20,244 bases of DNA from CAJBLF01 sp041663325 (GCA_041663325.1 JBAZRN010000020.1:1-20244); one strand, 5' to 3'; shown: positions 1 through 8,586, counted from the first letter of the stretch. Notes: generated from the letters alone by a model not told the origin. Made by a program: numbers and translations.

Positions 1-241
1 TTTTAACCTTTTTAGCTTTCTTCACTTTTTTAGGAGCTTTCTTCTTAGCAACTTTTTTAGCTTTTTTAGGAGCCTTTTTTTTAGCAACTTTCTTAGCTTT
101 TTTAGCAACTTTTTTAACAGCCTTTTTAGCTACTTTTTTCTTAGCAACTTTTTTAGCTTTCTTAACAACTTTTTTTGCTGCTTTTTTAGCAACCTTCTTG
201 ACTGCTTTCTTAGCAGCTTTTTTAGCAACTTTCTTTGCCAT
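1..241 (-). CDS. Histone H1-like lysine/alanine-repeat protein (3' end outside window)
   Basis: The gene starts at ATG 239-241 and is still open at the window edge, giving 80 codons. The product is almost entirely Lys, Ala and Val with a few Pro, built from repeats such as KKVAKKA and KKKAPKKA. Such tails occur in bacterial histone-H1-like (HctB/AlgP-type) DNA-binding proteins and bind DNA through charge, so a nucleoid or RNA/DNA-condensing role is inferred. No folded domain is visible in this part; the unseen C-terminus could carry one. A promoter candidate lies 43-70 bp upstream and there is no Shine-Dalgarno sequence. The DNA is repetitive, so copy number may be unstable or misassembled. 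The repeat character is certain; the specific function is not. Confidence 0.8.
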   Translation of the reverse strand, partial: MAKKVAKKAAKKAVKKVAKKAAKKVVKKAKKVAKKKVAKKAVKKVAKKAKKVAKKKAPKKAKKVAKKKAPKKVKKAKKVK

Positions 242-283
242 TTGTGAGTAATAATAAAAAATAAAAAGAGAATTAACGTACTT

Positions 284-311
284 GTTATATGCTATATATG
301 CGTAAATGCAA
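284..311 (-). promoter_or_regulatory. Promoter candidate for the histone-like gene
   Basis: On the minus strand TTGCAT (306-311) and TATAAC (284-289) are separated by 16 bp. The expected start would give a leader of about 36 nt, without a Shine-Dalgarno sequence. Confidence 0.5.
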
Positions 312-327
312 GAGAAAATCTAAAAAC

Positions 328-358
328 AATTACGAATTATAAATTACGAATTACGAAT
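328..358. repeat. Short tandem TTACGAAT repeat
   Basis: Three copies of TTACGAAT lie within 31 bp in the gap between the first two genes (242-463). Apart from this and the promoter, I see nothing else in the gap. It is probably a low-complexity intergenic repeat. Confidence 0.5.
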
Positions 359-463
359 CATACTGCGCTTAAGAAGCCATATTTACTGTGTTCTATCCTT
401 TGGTGAAAAATATTTTGTGGACAAAAGATAAAAAAAATTATTTATACTGAACTGCTTTGGTAG

Positions 464-1015
464 TTAATGTAGTTTTGATTGTTTATATTTTTTCTTGTAT
501 AAAAAAAGGAGACTCATTCAGCCTCCTTGAAATTTATTTGGCATTGATTTGGTATTGATCCATACTTTTTTAATGGAATGTCCGATAAGTGTTATCAGAC
601 TTCCTATTAGTATGGTTTTTATCGCGTTTATGCCGACAAAACAAAATATCTCTTTATCGGTCACGTAACGCATTCCTGGAGATGGTGCCTGGTTCGAAAA
701 CATTACTATCATTACTACAATCCATATAAATATAGTACTACTTATAGTCGCTGATAGTTTATATGATAAGTGCATGGTTTGTAATGCTCCTATCATGAAT
801 GGCAGCGCTCCGAAAAATGCAAATATACATAGTAATGGTGGCCAGTATTCCTGTAATGGAAGTTGTAAGCAGACTATTTCTATAAGAAAGAGAATGGGAA
901 GCCCGATAATCAGCGCAATCACCTTTCTTCTGATTTTTTTCTTTTGTTTGAAATAATCAGTTTGAGGTCCTTTGAAACCTCTCCAATAAATTTTTTTGTT
1001 TTTTGTTTTTTTCAT
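464..1015 (-). CDS. Small integral membrane protein, unknown function; possibly ends at UGA 518-520
   Basis: The product has a strongly basic N-terminus (about 30 residues rich in Lys and Arg) and then four hydrophobic segments, roughly residues 32-50, 56-77, 88-107 and 125-146. I do not recognise a family. With UGA = Gly the frame runs to TAA 464-466 (183 aa). With the standard code it ends at TGA 518-520 (165 aa), and that TGA lies within a terminator hairpin (508-526). All 11 glycines of the 165-aa form are GGN codons, unlike neighbouring genes that use UGA freely. The ATG lies about 20 bp from the left end of the IS30 element, so any native promoter has been displaced. I infer a recently acquired standard-code gene, possibly silenced. 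Start choice: the only ATG ahead of the basic segment; no Shine-Dalgarno is visible. Confidence 0.65.
501..526 (-). terminator. Intrinsic terminator of the 464-1015 gene
   Basis: On the minus strand a 7-bp stem (GGAGGCT with AGTCTCC, one G-U pair) with a 5-nt loop is followed directly by seven T. The hairpin contains the in-frame TGA 518-520 and lies upstream of the TAA stop required under the UGA = Gly code. Confidence 0.75.
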
Positions 1016-1032
1016 GATTGATCAATTAAATT

Positions 1033-1059
1033 TTGAAAACCGCCACCTGAGGGTATAAT
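1033..1059 (+). promoter_or_regulatory. Transposase promoter candidate
   Basis: TTGAAA (1033-1038) and a perfect TATAAT (1054-1059) are separated by 15 bp. The expected start falls at about 1066, which gives a 27-nt leader to ATG 1093 or a leaderless message starting at ATG 1066. The -35 box straddles the element boundary, so strength may depend on the insertion site. Confidence 0.6.
1036..1051 (+). repeat. Left terminal inverted repeat of the IS30 element
   Basis: AAAACCGCCACCTGAG, identical to the complement of 2024-2039. The -35 box of the transposase promoter overlaps it. Confidence 0.9.
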
Positions 1060-1092
1060 AGAGGTATGACCTTTATATTCTCAGTACCCATC

Positions 1093-2049
1093 ATGAAACA
1101 CCTGTCCATAACTGAAAGAGATCAAATACAGATATTGCTGTCAAGATGATGTACTCATAGAGAAATTGCATTGACCTTATGAAGACATCATAAATCGATT
1201 AACGAGGAGATAAAAAATAATTCCGTGAAATGAAAATATATTGCCAAAAAAGCACATCATAAGGCTTATGTAAGAAGATTGTTTTGTAAGAAGGCTTTTA
1301 AAAAGATTAGAGTTAACGATGAGTTAGAACAATTCGTTCGCAAGAAAATGAAGGAAGATTGGACTCCTGAAGAGATAAGTTGAGATTGGGATAATGTTCA
1401 TAAGGACTTAACAATAAGTACACCCACCATTTATAAATACATTTATTCGAGGTTTTGATATGGATTAACAGATCATCTCTATACCAAAAGAATAAGACCA
1501 AAAAAGATGAGACATAAGACAAAAAGACAAAACATTAAGTTTAGGACATTTATTAATTTTAGACCCAAGATTATCGCCTCGAAAAGGGAATTTGGGCATT
1601 ATGAATGTGATCTGATAATGTGAAGTAAGGCCTCTCCTTGTTGCCTATTGGTCCTCATAGAGATGAAAACAAGATTTAAGATTGTGCATTTATTACCTAG
1701 CAAGTGAGCAGACTATGTAGAAGAATTACTTCATAAATATATAAAAAAATACTCAATTAAGAGCATCACATTTGATAATTGAAGTGAGTTTGCCAACCAT
1801 TTTAAACTATGAATACCTACATATTTTTGTCATGCACACAGCCCACGAGAGAAGCCTCAAGTGGAAAGATGAAATAGAAATATTAGGCGATATTTCCCTA
1901 AATGAACAGACTTTAGTAAAGTTACTCAAGAACAAATTGATTTTGCGCTTCAAAAGCTTAATCATAGGCCAATGAAATGCTTAAAATATCAAACTCCCTC
2001 AAATATGTTTAAAAAATTACTTTCTCAGGTGGCGGTTTTGACCCTTTAA
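1093..2049 (+). CDS. IS30-family transposase (318 aa, UGA = Gly)
   Basis: This DDE transposase recognises the terminal repeats and catalyses transposition of the element. The N-terminus (MKHLSITERDQIQILLSRG) is the family's helix-turn-helix region. The catalytic core shows the first Asp in FGHYECDLIMG, the second in TFDNGSEFA and the Glu in PQVERGN, followed by RRYFPKGTDF and the family tail NHRPMKCLKYQTPSNMF. About eleven of the thirteen or so glycines are UGA, including the one in DNG (1780-1782) and the one in FPKGTDF. ATG 1093 matches the usual family N-terminus; an in-frame ATG at 1066 would add nine residues. The reading frame runs through the right inverted repeat and stops at TAA 2047-2049, just outside the element, so the last residues depend on the insertion site. 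No frameshift is present. Confidence 0.92.
2024..2039 (-). repeat. Right terminal inverted repeat of the IS30 element
   Basis: Perfect complement of 1036-1051. It is translated as the last residues of the transposase. Confidence 0.9.
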
Positions 2050-2144
2050 TCTACCAGCGATAAAGAACCAATTTTATAAGCATTAGACAATAAAAGTCAA
2101 TACAATCAACTATTTTATCAAATCAGGCAAAAAAACCAAAAAAT

Positions 2145-2172
2145 TTGACAGGATTTCTTTTTTGACTATAAT
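2145..2172 (+). promoter_or_regulatory. Near-consensus promoter of the cysteine-repeat protein
   Basis: TTGACA (2145-2150) and TATAAT (2167-2172) are separated by 16 bp. Both boxes match the sigma-70 consensus exactly. The expected leader is about 54 nt, with no Shine-Dalgarno sequence before ATG 2233. Otherwise I see nothing in 2050-2232. Confidence 0.85.
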
Positions 2173-2232
2173 GAGATATACTATTTAATCCCTATAGTAT
2201 GAATCATATAGCTCTTTAATCTAAAAAAACAC

Positions 2233-3321
2233 ATGAAACTCCTCCAAAAAATCAACAAAGACTTCATGAAAAAAGGAATCACAACACTTGTCCTTACGTT
2301 TTTTTTGATGGTGATGATATTCCAAAAAGATTCCCCTACCAGTCAGTTATCATTTGTACGAAACACTGACGAGGCTTTTGTTCACAATGCAGCTCAACAG
2401 CGAGATTATTTATTTCAAGATGAATGAGGACAATCAGTATATCAATGACAAATAAATACAGGAACTACAGCTGCGTCAAATACTACTGATAATCTAATCA
2501 ATCCTGATGAAGCTGAACAAATCCTAAATGCGACAGGACAATCCTTTACGTGAATGCTTTATACAGGTACAGTAAAAACAGGTACGCAAGTACAAATAAC
2601 AGGAACAGTAAAAACAGGATATTTGGATTGCGTTACTCCACGAAAAAAGATCGTTAAAAATAAAGACTTCGTCTTAGCATACCAGCAAAGATCAGATGTG
2701 AATACGATCTGTAATATAGAGAAAAGAGTCTGTACTGATGGAGTACTTTGATGATCATTCAGTCAACCCTCATGTAAAGAAAATGTAGTCTATACCTACA
2801 GAAAAGCTGAAGTAATTTCTTACAACCAAAAAGTACTTAACGAATACATTCAACCAGCAGCCCCAGTAAACGAAGGAGCAAACTTTAATACTGAAGGAAA
2901 AATCAACACCACGGAAACACCAACAAACTCACGAAACACCACCAACACCCCAATGACTACTCAAACAGGAGTAACCCAAAAACCTTTATCGACTAAAGCA
3001 AGTTGCACAACTCCTCGAGGGCAGAAAATCAAACATGGACAATTTATTAAAGCATACAAAACTCCCCGTGGTTTTATAGATATGCAATGTGAGGTAGAGA
3101 TTAGACCATGTGTAAATGGAATTTTAAAAGGATCTTTTACATATTCAAAATGCGCATTCCAAAACATAACGTACAGTGATTATCTTCAATGAACTAACAA
3201 AGATTTTACTCAGCCAACAGCACAAGATATCAGTCAATCAATAAATCAAGAATTTACCCAAACAACACAAAAATCATTTCGATCATTTGATCGAATAAAA
3301 TGAGTATTTACCTCCAAATAA
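2233..3321 (+). CDS. Exported protein with two four-cysteine repeats (362 aa, UGA = Gly)
   Basis: I do not recognise a named family. The N-terminus (about residues 1-34) has basic residues and a hydrophobic stretch near 15-32, so it is an export signal or membrane anchor. A low-complexity linker rich in Thr, Gly, Asn and Gln follows, with a duplicated TGTVKTG motif near residues 112-132. Two homologous repeats then appear at about 130-182 (Cys 133, 160, 167, 181) and 255-308 (Cys 258, 286, 293, 307). They share C-x-TPR, F-x2-AY, C-x-[IV]-E-x-R-x-C-x2-G-x-L-x-GSF and a final Cys. The conserved spacing suggests two disulphide bonds per repeat, as expected outside the cytoplasm. The repeats are joined by an Asn/Thr/Pro-rich spacer. 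About seven glycines are UGA, including a tandem pair in VLGGSF. It has its own strong promoter and converges with the exonuclease gene, stops 6 bp apart. A surface or host-contact role is speculation. Confidence 0.85.
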
Positions 3322-3327
3322 ATATAT

Positions 3328-4116
3328 CTAAGTAGTAAGTTCCAATACAATCGGACAATGATCAGATCACTCTACGGCAGTTTCGTGGATAATTTTTTTT
3401 ATATGAAGAATGACATCCTTAGATACCCGAAAGTAATCCAATCTCCATCAGACATTTCTTGGTCTAGCGCCAGCTCTGAATGACCACCAGGTGTATTGAT
3501 CTTTTTTCTCAGGATTGAAATGTCTAAAAACATCTACATATCCATTGGATTCCAGTTTATCCATCTCAGCTCTTTCTATGGGAAGGAATCAGATATTGTC
3601 AGCATTTTCTTTAGGTCTCGCAATATCTATCTCCTTATGGCAAATATTAAAATCGCCGCAGGTAATAATTTTCTCTCCCTTGTCTCTGAGCTTGTTGATG
3701 TAATGGATAAAGTGTTCATAAAATTTTAACTTGTAGCTCAGCATTTCTGTGCCGTCTGCCCTCTCTCCTCCATTGGGAAAGTAGAGGTTTAACAAAGTAA
3801 AATTCTGAAACTTAGTCTCGATCACTCTCCCCTCCTCGTGAAAATGTTCCACATCATCAAATCTTGAGATTCACGAGATCAGATTTAATGTTTTTTTGTA
3901 AAAGGTTGCGGTTCCTGCATATCCTGGTTTCTCCCCTGCATGCCGAATCCGATTATAGTCCTTCATAGAATATTTAAACTCCGGCGATAGTTGATGCTCA
4001 AAGGCCTTCACTTCCTGCAAGCAAATAATGTCAGGATCATCCTTTTTGACCCAATCATAAAATCACTTGCCTACCACAGCGCGAATTCCATTTACATTTC
4101 GAGAAGCTATTTTCAT
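3328..4116 (-). CDS. xth: Exonuclease III / AP endonuclease (262 aa, UGA = Gly)
   Basis: This Mg2+-dependent DNA repair enzyme cuts DNA 5' of abasic sites and has 3'-5' exonuclease activity in the ExoIII family. Motifs in order: NVNGIRA near the N-terminus, the metal-binding Glu in CLQEVK, NLYFPNG, the catalytic GDFNICHKEID, the GFLPIER segment, YTWWSFRAGARPRNVGWRLDY and the C-terminal GSDHCPI with the catalytic His. Length is normal for the family. UGA codes for invariant glycines, for example residue 250 of GSDHCP (codon 3367-3369) and the Gly in NVGWRLDY. ATG 4114-4116 begins the conserved MKIASRNVNGIR start. It lies about 100 bp downstream of the P-type ATPase gene on the same strand, with an inverted repeat between them. 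Confidence 0.95.
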
Positions 4117-4146
4117 GCATCAGATGAAAAGATTAAAATATTTCAG

Positions 4147-4211
4147 ATTAAAAGATTATTGTTTACCTGTATACTAAACCGCAAATTTTTTAATTTTCAT
4201 AATCTTTTAAT
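4147..4211. repeat. 13-bp perfect inverted repeat between ATPase and exonuclease genes
   Basis: ATTAAAAGATTAT (4147-4159) and its exact complement (4199-4211) enclose 39 nt. A direct repeat of the motif CAGATNAAAAGATTA also occurs (starting near 4121 and 4144). No T run follows, so a simple intrinsic terminator is unlikely. It may be a transcript-end structure or a binding site. Confidence 0.6.
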
Positions 4212-4218
4212 AATAATT

Positions 4219-6738
4219 TTATGAATCGGATGATTTATACATTCTTTTATAGAAAAAGTACTTCACGATTTCAACGAGAACTAGATAGATAAGTACCAAA
4301 CCTATGATAGTAAGATATGCATATGTAGGCATAAAGGCAAATCAGAATATCGGAGCCAAGAAAGGTAAGGTAAAAATAAAGCCGAGAAATACCATACCGA
4401 ATGTTGTCGTCAGTAACCATTTGCTTGGTCATGATTTCCAAAACGGAATTCTTCTCGTCCTGATGACGTAGATCACGAATATTTGCGTAGCTAACGATTC
4501 TATAAACCATCACGTCTGAAACATAGAATCCTTGAAATGAAATACAGCGAATAAGAAATAGAACGTCAGAAAGTCAAAAATAGAGCTGATAGGTCAAAAA
4601 GCGAGCATGAAGTTCCTGATGAATTTTATATTTCGATGTTTAGGTTTTTTGATATATTCCTCGTCCACATGATCCGTAGGCAAGGAAACTTGCGACAAAT
4701 CATAAAGAAAATTATTAAGCAAAATCTGACTTGGTAACATAGGGAAAAATGGCAAAAACATAACAGCTCCTATCATACTAAACATATTTCCAAAGTTTGA
4801 ACTCAATCACATCATCATATATTTCATCGTATTACCAAATGTTTTTCTTCATTCAATTACTCACTCCAAAAGCTCTTTGAGTCATTTTTGTACGAGAATA
4901 ATATCAGCAGCTTCTTTGGCAACATCTATAGCATTACTTACAGATATTCCAACATCAGCGCTTTTGAGCGAAGGAGCATCATTGATTCAATCTCATAAAT
5001 ATCCTACGACGAATCATTTTTTTCTGAGTACGAAGATGATTCTATCTTTTTGACTCGGCGATAATCTTGCGAAAATATTCGTTTCCATGACTTTGATTGC
5101 AAGTTCATCATCTTCCAACACATTCAAATCCAAATCTTCTCACGACATAATACCTTCTATAGGGATATCCAATTCTTCACATATCTTCTTAGTAACCAAC
5201 GGACTATCTCAGGTCAAAATTTTAATTTTTATCCCATGATTTTTCATAGCTATCAACGCTTCTTTAACATCACGTTTAGGTGGATCATAAAAAGCAAGCA
5301 TACCTACCAATAACATATTTTGCTCTTCATGTTTTATATCTCTAATTTCTTTATTGTCTAACTTTTTAGTGGCTATAGCCAAAACCCTAAATCATTGACT
5401 ACTAAGATCATCATACACCGAAGTGACCTTTTTAATAAATTCATCATTTACGAGTTTAATCTCGCCTCATATACTATACGTAGTACAAATCTTAAACATT
5501 TCTTCTGGAGCTCATTTACTGACCATCTTTTTTCCATCGCCTTGTCTCTGATACATAATAGATGATCTTTTACGAAAAAAATCGTACGGAAGTTCATCTA
5601 ATTTTTTAATATCTTTAACATCTATATGTTGATAAGAAAGAATAGCATCGTCTAATATACTCCTAATTCCCGTTTCAAAATATCAATTAATATATCACAG
5701 TTTTAATACTTCCTGATTTATTTCTCCGAACACATCAATAAATTTCACTAAGGTAATTTTATCCTCCGTCAGTGTCCCTGTCTTATCCGTACAAAGGATA
5801 TCCATACTTCAAAAGTCTGGGATAGCATTGAGTCTTTTGACTATAGCTCACTTGGCGGCCATCTTTACAGATCACTTAGCCATATTTATGCTCATAATCA
5901 CTGGTAGAAGTTCAGGAGTGATGCCCACAGCTACTGCAAGAGAAAAAATAATAGATTCTAAGATATCCTTATGATTGATAGCATTGATAAGAAAAATAAC
6001 TGCTACTATAAATACAATAGCTTTAATAATGAGATATCAGAATTTTTTTGTTCCTATTTCAAAAGCGGTAGATGGTAATGGTCTGATAAGCTGTTGAGCT
6101 ATCTTTCCATATTCAGTTTGTATTCCTGTGCCAGTTACAAGAAATTTTGCAAATCCAGAAACAACATTTGTTCCAGAAAAAACAAGATCAACAGGTCATT
6201 CATCAGTTAATAATTTTTCTACAGGGAAGCTTTCACCTGTCAGCGAAGATTCATTAACGAATAGATCATCAGCTTGAATAAGTATTCCGTCAGCAGGAAT
6301 AATGTCACCAGCGGACAAAAGGACAATATCACCAGGGACTATATGTTTAGTAGCAATGAGTTTCTCCTGTCCATCTCTGAGTACCATGGATTTTATTTCA
6401 AGTTTTTTGAGGATTTCTTGAACCGCTTTATCTGACTTGGTCTCTTGATAATAATTGAGAATCACACTCAAAAAAATCATAAGAACGATAATGACAGAAT
6501 TTTTATATTGTCCGGTAAATCAAGAAATAATAGCGCAGACAAGCAAAATGATAATAAGCGGAGCTTTGAAATACGATAAAAATTTCAAAATTCAATTTAT
6601 TTTTTTCGCTTTTTGCACATCATTATATCCATATATCTTTATTCTTTTTTCCGCTTCGTTTGTAGACAATCATCATGCGGTAGCATGAAATTTGGTATAC
6701 ATATCTTTAAGAGAAATTTTATTTTGGTTTTTTGACAT
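4219..6738 (-). CDS. mgtA: Magnesium-translocating P-type ATPase, MgtA/MgtB type (839 aa, UGA = Gly)
   Basis: This inner-membrane pump couples ATP hydrolysis to import of Mg2+ (type IIIB P-ATPase; specificity inferred from family resemblance). Landmarks: N-terminal cation-ATPase domain and first membrane pair (about 1-100), TGES dephosphorylation motif at 167-170, transmembrane segment with the ITPELLPVI motif, phosphorylated Asp 318 in CTDKTGTLTED, nucleotide-binding domain, hinge GDGINDAP at 582-589, and the typical MgtA tail including SSNFGNMFS, LYDLSQVSLPTDHVD, FGPISSIFDFLTF and FQTGWFIESLATQ. Both glycines of the hinge are UGA codons (4993-4995 and 4987-4989). The standard code would cut the gene into more than a dozen pieces. 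Length is slightly below E. coli MgtA. It follows the GNAT gene by 19 bp, probably co-transcribed. No Mg2+-sensing leader is visible. Confidence 0.95.
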
Positions 6739-6757
6739 AGAACAGATATATGATAAA

Positions 6758-7219
6758 CTATATTTTCTTTAGATTTTTTAAGACTTCATCAATCTTTCCT
6801 GACATCAATATCCGTTTATCGGAAGCATTGAATCATATGCGTTTGTACCAATCATATTGATAATTATCCTTGAACGTATAAAAATCCCGTCCGACTACAT
6901 GGAATTTCTTTTTAGCACATTCCATACCATAGATAAAGAGTTTCTTCCCTATTCCTAGTTTTTGATATTTCGGATCTATGAATATATCTCAATCATTCAA
7001 AACATTTCAAAAATATAATGGTTTAACATCAGAAAAAAAAGCTCAAACAATGTTTTTATCATAAACAACCTTTAAAGCAATGAGTTTTTTATACCGATAT
7101 TCTATGATCTCTTTACTTTTTTTTGGTGTCCAATGTTCTCATTCCTTATTGAATGCCTTTACATAAATTTTTGCAAGCAAGGGGATATCCTTTTTTTGGA
7201 CAGAAGAAAAAGTAATCAT
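6758..7219 (-). CDS. GNAT-family N-acetyltransferase (153 aa, UGA = Gly)
   Basis: Proteins of this fold move an acetyl group from acetyl-CoA to an amine; the substrate here is unknown. The acetyl-CoA binding motif A is visible as IFIDPKYQKLGIGKKLF (Q-x2-G-x-G), preceded by the typical beta strand, and the end shows a WYKRIGFNAS segment as in other small GNAT enzymes. Length is typical of single-domain members. The ATG (7217-7219) directly abuts the TAG of the upstream alanyl-tRNA-synthetase fragment gene, which indicates an operon and possible translational coupling. The ATPase gene follows after 19 bp. Several glycines are UGA. Confidence 0.85.
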
Positions 7220-8137
7220 CTATTATTTGAATAATCATAAAACTTTTTCGTCTCTTCATTGTACCATTCCATCAGTTCATCATCATTTGATACCTAGTTC
7301 TTCAGCTATTTTTTTTGCAGAGGCGCCTTTTTTAGCGAGAATAAGAAAATTTCATTCTTTGGTATATATAAGAATCGTAGAATCAAAGAATAAGCTTTTG
7401 GCTTGAAACGTAACGTTTTTGAAATTAAGATCAGAAGAAATACTGAATATTTTTTCAAATATCTTATCTGAACTGAAATTTTTTGATTGCAGAATATCTT
7501 TGATCATATTGGTTTCCAACGATTCTAGGTTCGCTTTCATTTCATCGTATTCTTTGAGCGTCTTATCAAGTTTATCAGCAAGCTGCGTAGGAGTTTTGAT
7601 TCATAATTTTTCTACTGTCGTATCAAGAATTTCTTGAACTTCATGGATTCTTACAGAAACTTTTGGTCATACTACCGCAGTGATCCTTTTTACCCCAGAT
7701 GCCACTGCCTCTTGTCCTGTAATAGCAAAACAACCGATATCCTTGGTATTCGCTACGTGAGTTCATCCACAAAGTTCTATAGAAGCAATCTCGTTCTTAT
7801 GATTGAATACTCTCACGACACGGACAATGTCACCGTATTTGTCTTCAAAGAACGCTTTAGCTCAAAGCTTAATAGCTTCATTATATGAAGTTTCTTTTAT
7901 TTCTACCGTATACGCATCATAAATCATCTGATTGATATTTTTTTCAATCTCGTAAATTTCTTCAGGACTCAAAAGTCTATCAGCATTGAAGTCAAATCTA
8001 AGATAGTCTTCATCTACAAGTGAACCAGCTTGTTTTGTATTATTGAAAATCTTAGCAAGCTCGGTATGAAGCAAATGTGTAGCTGTATGAGCTCTCATCT
8101 TTGCGTATCTTTGACATTGTTCAACGATTAATTTCAT
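7220..8137 (-). CDS. alaS: Free-standing editing and C-Ala half of alanyl-tRNA synthetase (305 aa, UGA = Gly)
   Basis: The protein matches the second half of bacterial AlaRS. It has an editing domain with the zinc/active-site motif H17-x3-H21 (RAHTATHLLHTELAKIF), KQAGSLVDEDYLRFDF, GAKAFFEDKYGDIVRVV, and C123-x3-H127 in SIELCGGTHVANT. A helical linker (about 150-220) and a short C-Ala/DHHA1-like end with GIKGGGTDGMVQGRD follow. The aminoacylation core (class II motifs) and most of the middle domain are absent. The frame upstream of ATG 8135-8137 is closed by the preceding gene (stop 8159-8161), so this is not a partial ORF call. Editing domains hydrolyse Ser- or Gly-tRNA-Ala. The sequence resembles AlaRS more than the AlaX trans-editing proteins, so I infer a split AlaRS whose catalytic half lies elsewhere; an AlaX-like editor beside a full AlaRS is the alternative. 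The stop abuts the GNAT start. Confidence 0.85.
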
Positions 8138-8158
8138 TGAAAATCATAATAAATAAAA

Positions 8159-8437
8159 TTATTTCTTTGCTTCTGAAGTCAACAAACCAGAAAGCGTTTG
8201 CTGTAACTTTTTAGAAGCTTCCTCTTTAGTCACAGTTGGAAGTGCAACAACACCAGAATCAATAGTATCTCAAGTAATTACTTCGGAATCTATAATATCT
8301 CATGAAAGAACATCCCCTGTTCAATTAGTAGTATTTTTGCCACCAAGATACAATACAGAAATAAGTCATGTAGAAAGAAGAAAAACAGCCAAGATAATAA
8401 TAATGAAAAACTTCAACAATTTCTTTTGCGCTGACAT
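8159..8437 (-). CDS. Small membrane-anchored protein, unknown function (92 aa, UGA = Gly)
   Basis: The protein has a short basic start (MSAQKKLLK), one hydrophobic segment at about 8-32, then a hydrophilic outer part with loosely repeated SGDIIDSEVITGDTIDSG and a charged C-terminus ending in EAKK. It is probably a single-pass membrane protein or has an uncleaved signal, with the tail outside. I do not recognise a family. At least four glycines are UGA (for example in STGLIS, NGTG and SGDI). It has a promoter candidate about 40 bp upstream and lies 21 bp before the alaS fragment, so the two are probably co-transcribed. Confidence 0.75.
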
Positions 8438-8474
8438 GATAGTAAAGTAAATAATAAATAAAAACAGTAGGTAT

Positions 8475-8502
8475 ATAGTATAGTTTTAACTAATATTTTC
8501 AA
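8475..8502 (-). promoter_or_regulatory. Promoter candidate for the 92-aa gene and downstream operon
   Basis: On the minus strand TTGAAA (8497-8502) and TACTAT (8475-8480) are separated by 16 bp. TATACT at 14-bp spacing overlaps as an alternative -10. Confidence 0.45.
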
Positions 8503-8522
8503 GAATAAATACCCTTTCAGCC

Positions 8523-8580
8523 TCCTGCCGGATTCGCCCCGCAGAATTGCGGGGTACGATACCACTGCTCTGCTCAATTC
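8523..8580 (-). pseudogene. Degenerate tRNA-like copy downstream of tRNA-Thr
   Basis: Read on the minus strand, this stretch aligns with the adjacent tRNA-Thr from the D-arm on: AGAGC, then an anticodon-arm-like GTGGTATCGTACCCCGC (the tRNA has GCGGTATCGTAAACCGT) with the same CGT anticodon position, then a distorted T-arm with GAATCC. The acceptor 5' half is missing and the T-stem does not pair properly. It contains a perfect 7-bp hairpin CCCCGCA/TGCGGGG (8537-8554). I read it as a decayed partial duplication of tRNA-Thr; a chance resemblance of a hairpin repeat is possible. Confidence 0.4.
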
Positions 8581-8586
8581 AACATT

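Larger units (their letters stand above)
1036..2039 (+). mobile_element. Complete IS30-family insertion sequence
   Basis: A single transposase gene fills an element of about 1.0 kb bounded by perfect 16-bp inverted repeats, AAAACCGCCACCTGAG at 1036-1051 and its complement at 2024-2039. Base differences just outside the repeats leave the exact ends uncertain by a few bases, and I see no clear target-site duplication. The transposase is intact under UGA = Gly and the terminal repeats match perfectly, so the copy looks young and potentially active. It sits directly upstream of the start of the 464-1015 gene and about 190 bp before the 2233-3321 gene. Confidence 0.9.

Noticed and set aside
4271..4513. 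Minus-strand frame starting MMVYRIVSYANIRDLRHQ
   Set aside because: It overlaps the mgtA C-terminus in another frame; the frame with FQTGWFIESLATQ matches MgtA proteins, so this one is a shadow.
4219..6738. A string of broken pseudogenes (ATPase, RND, aspS and others split by TGA)
   Set aside because: All breaks are TGA, never TAA or TAG, and fall on conserved glycines; reading UGA as Gly gives intact full-length proteins.
8537..8554. Hairpin CCCCGCA/TGCGGGG as a terminator
   Set aside because: There is no T run after the stem on either strand.
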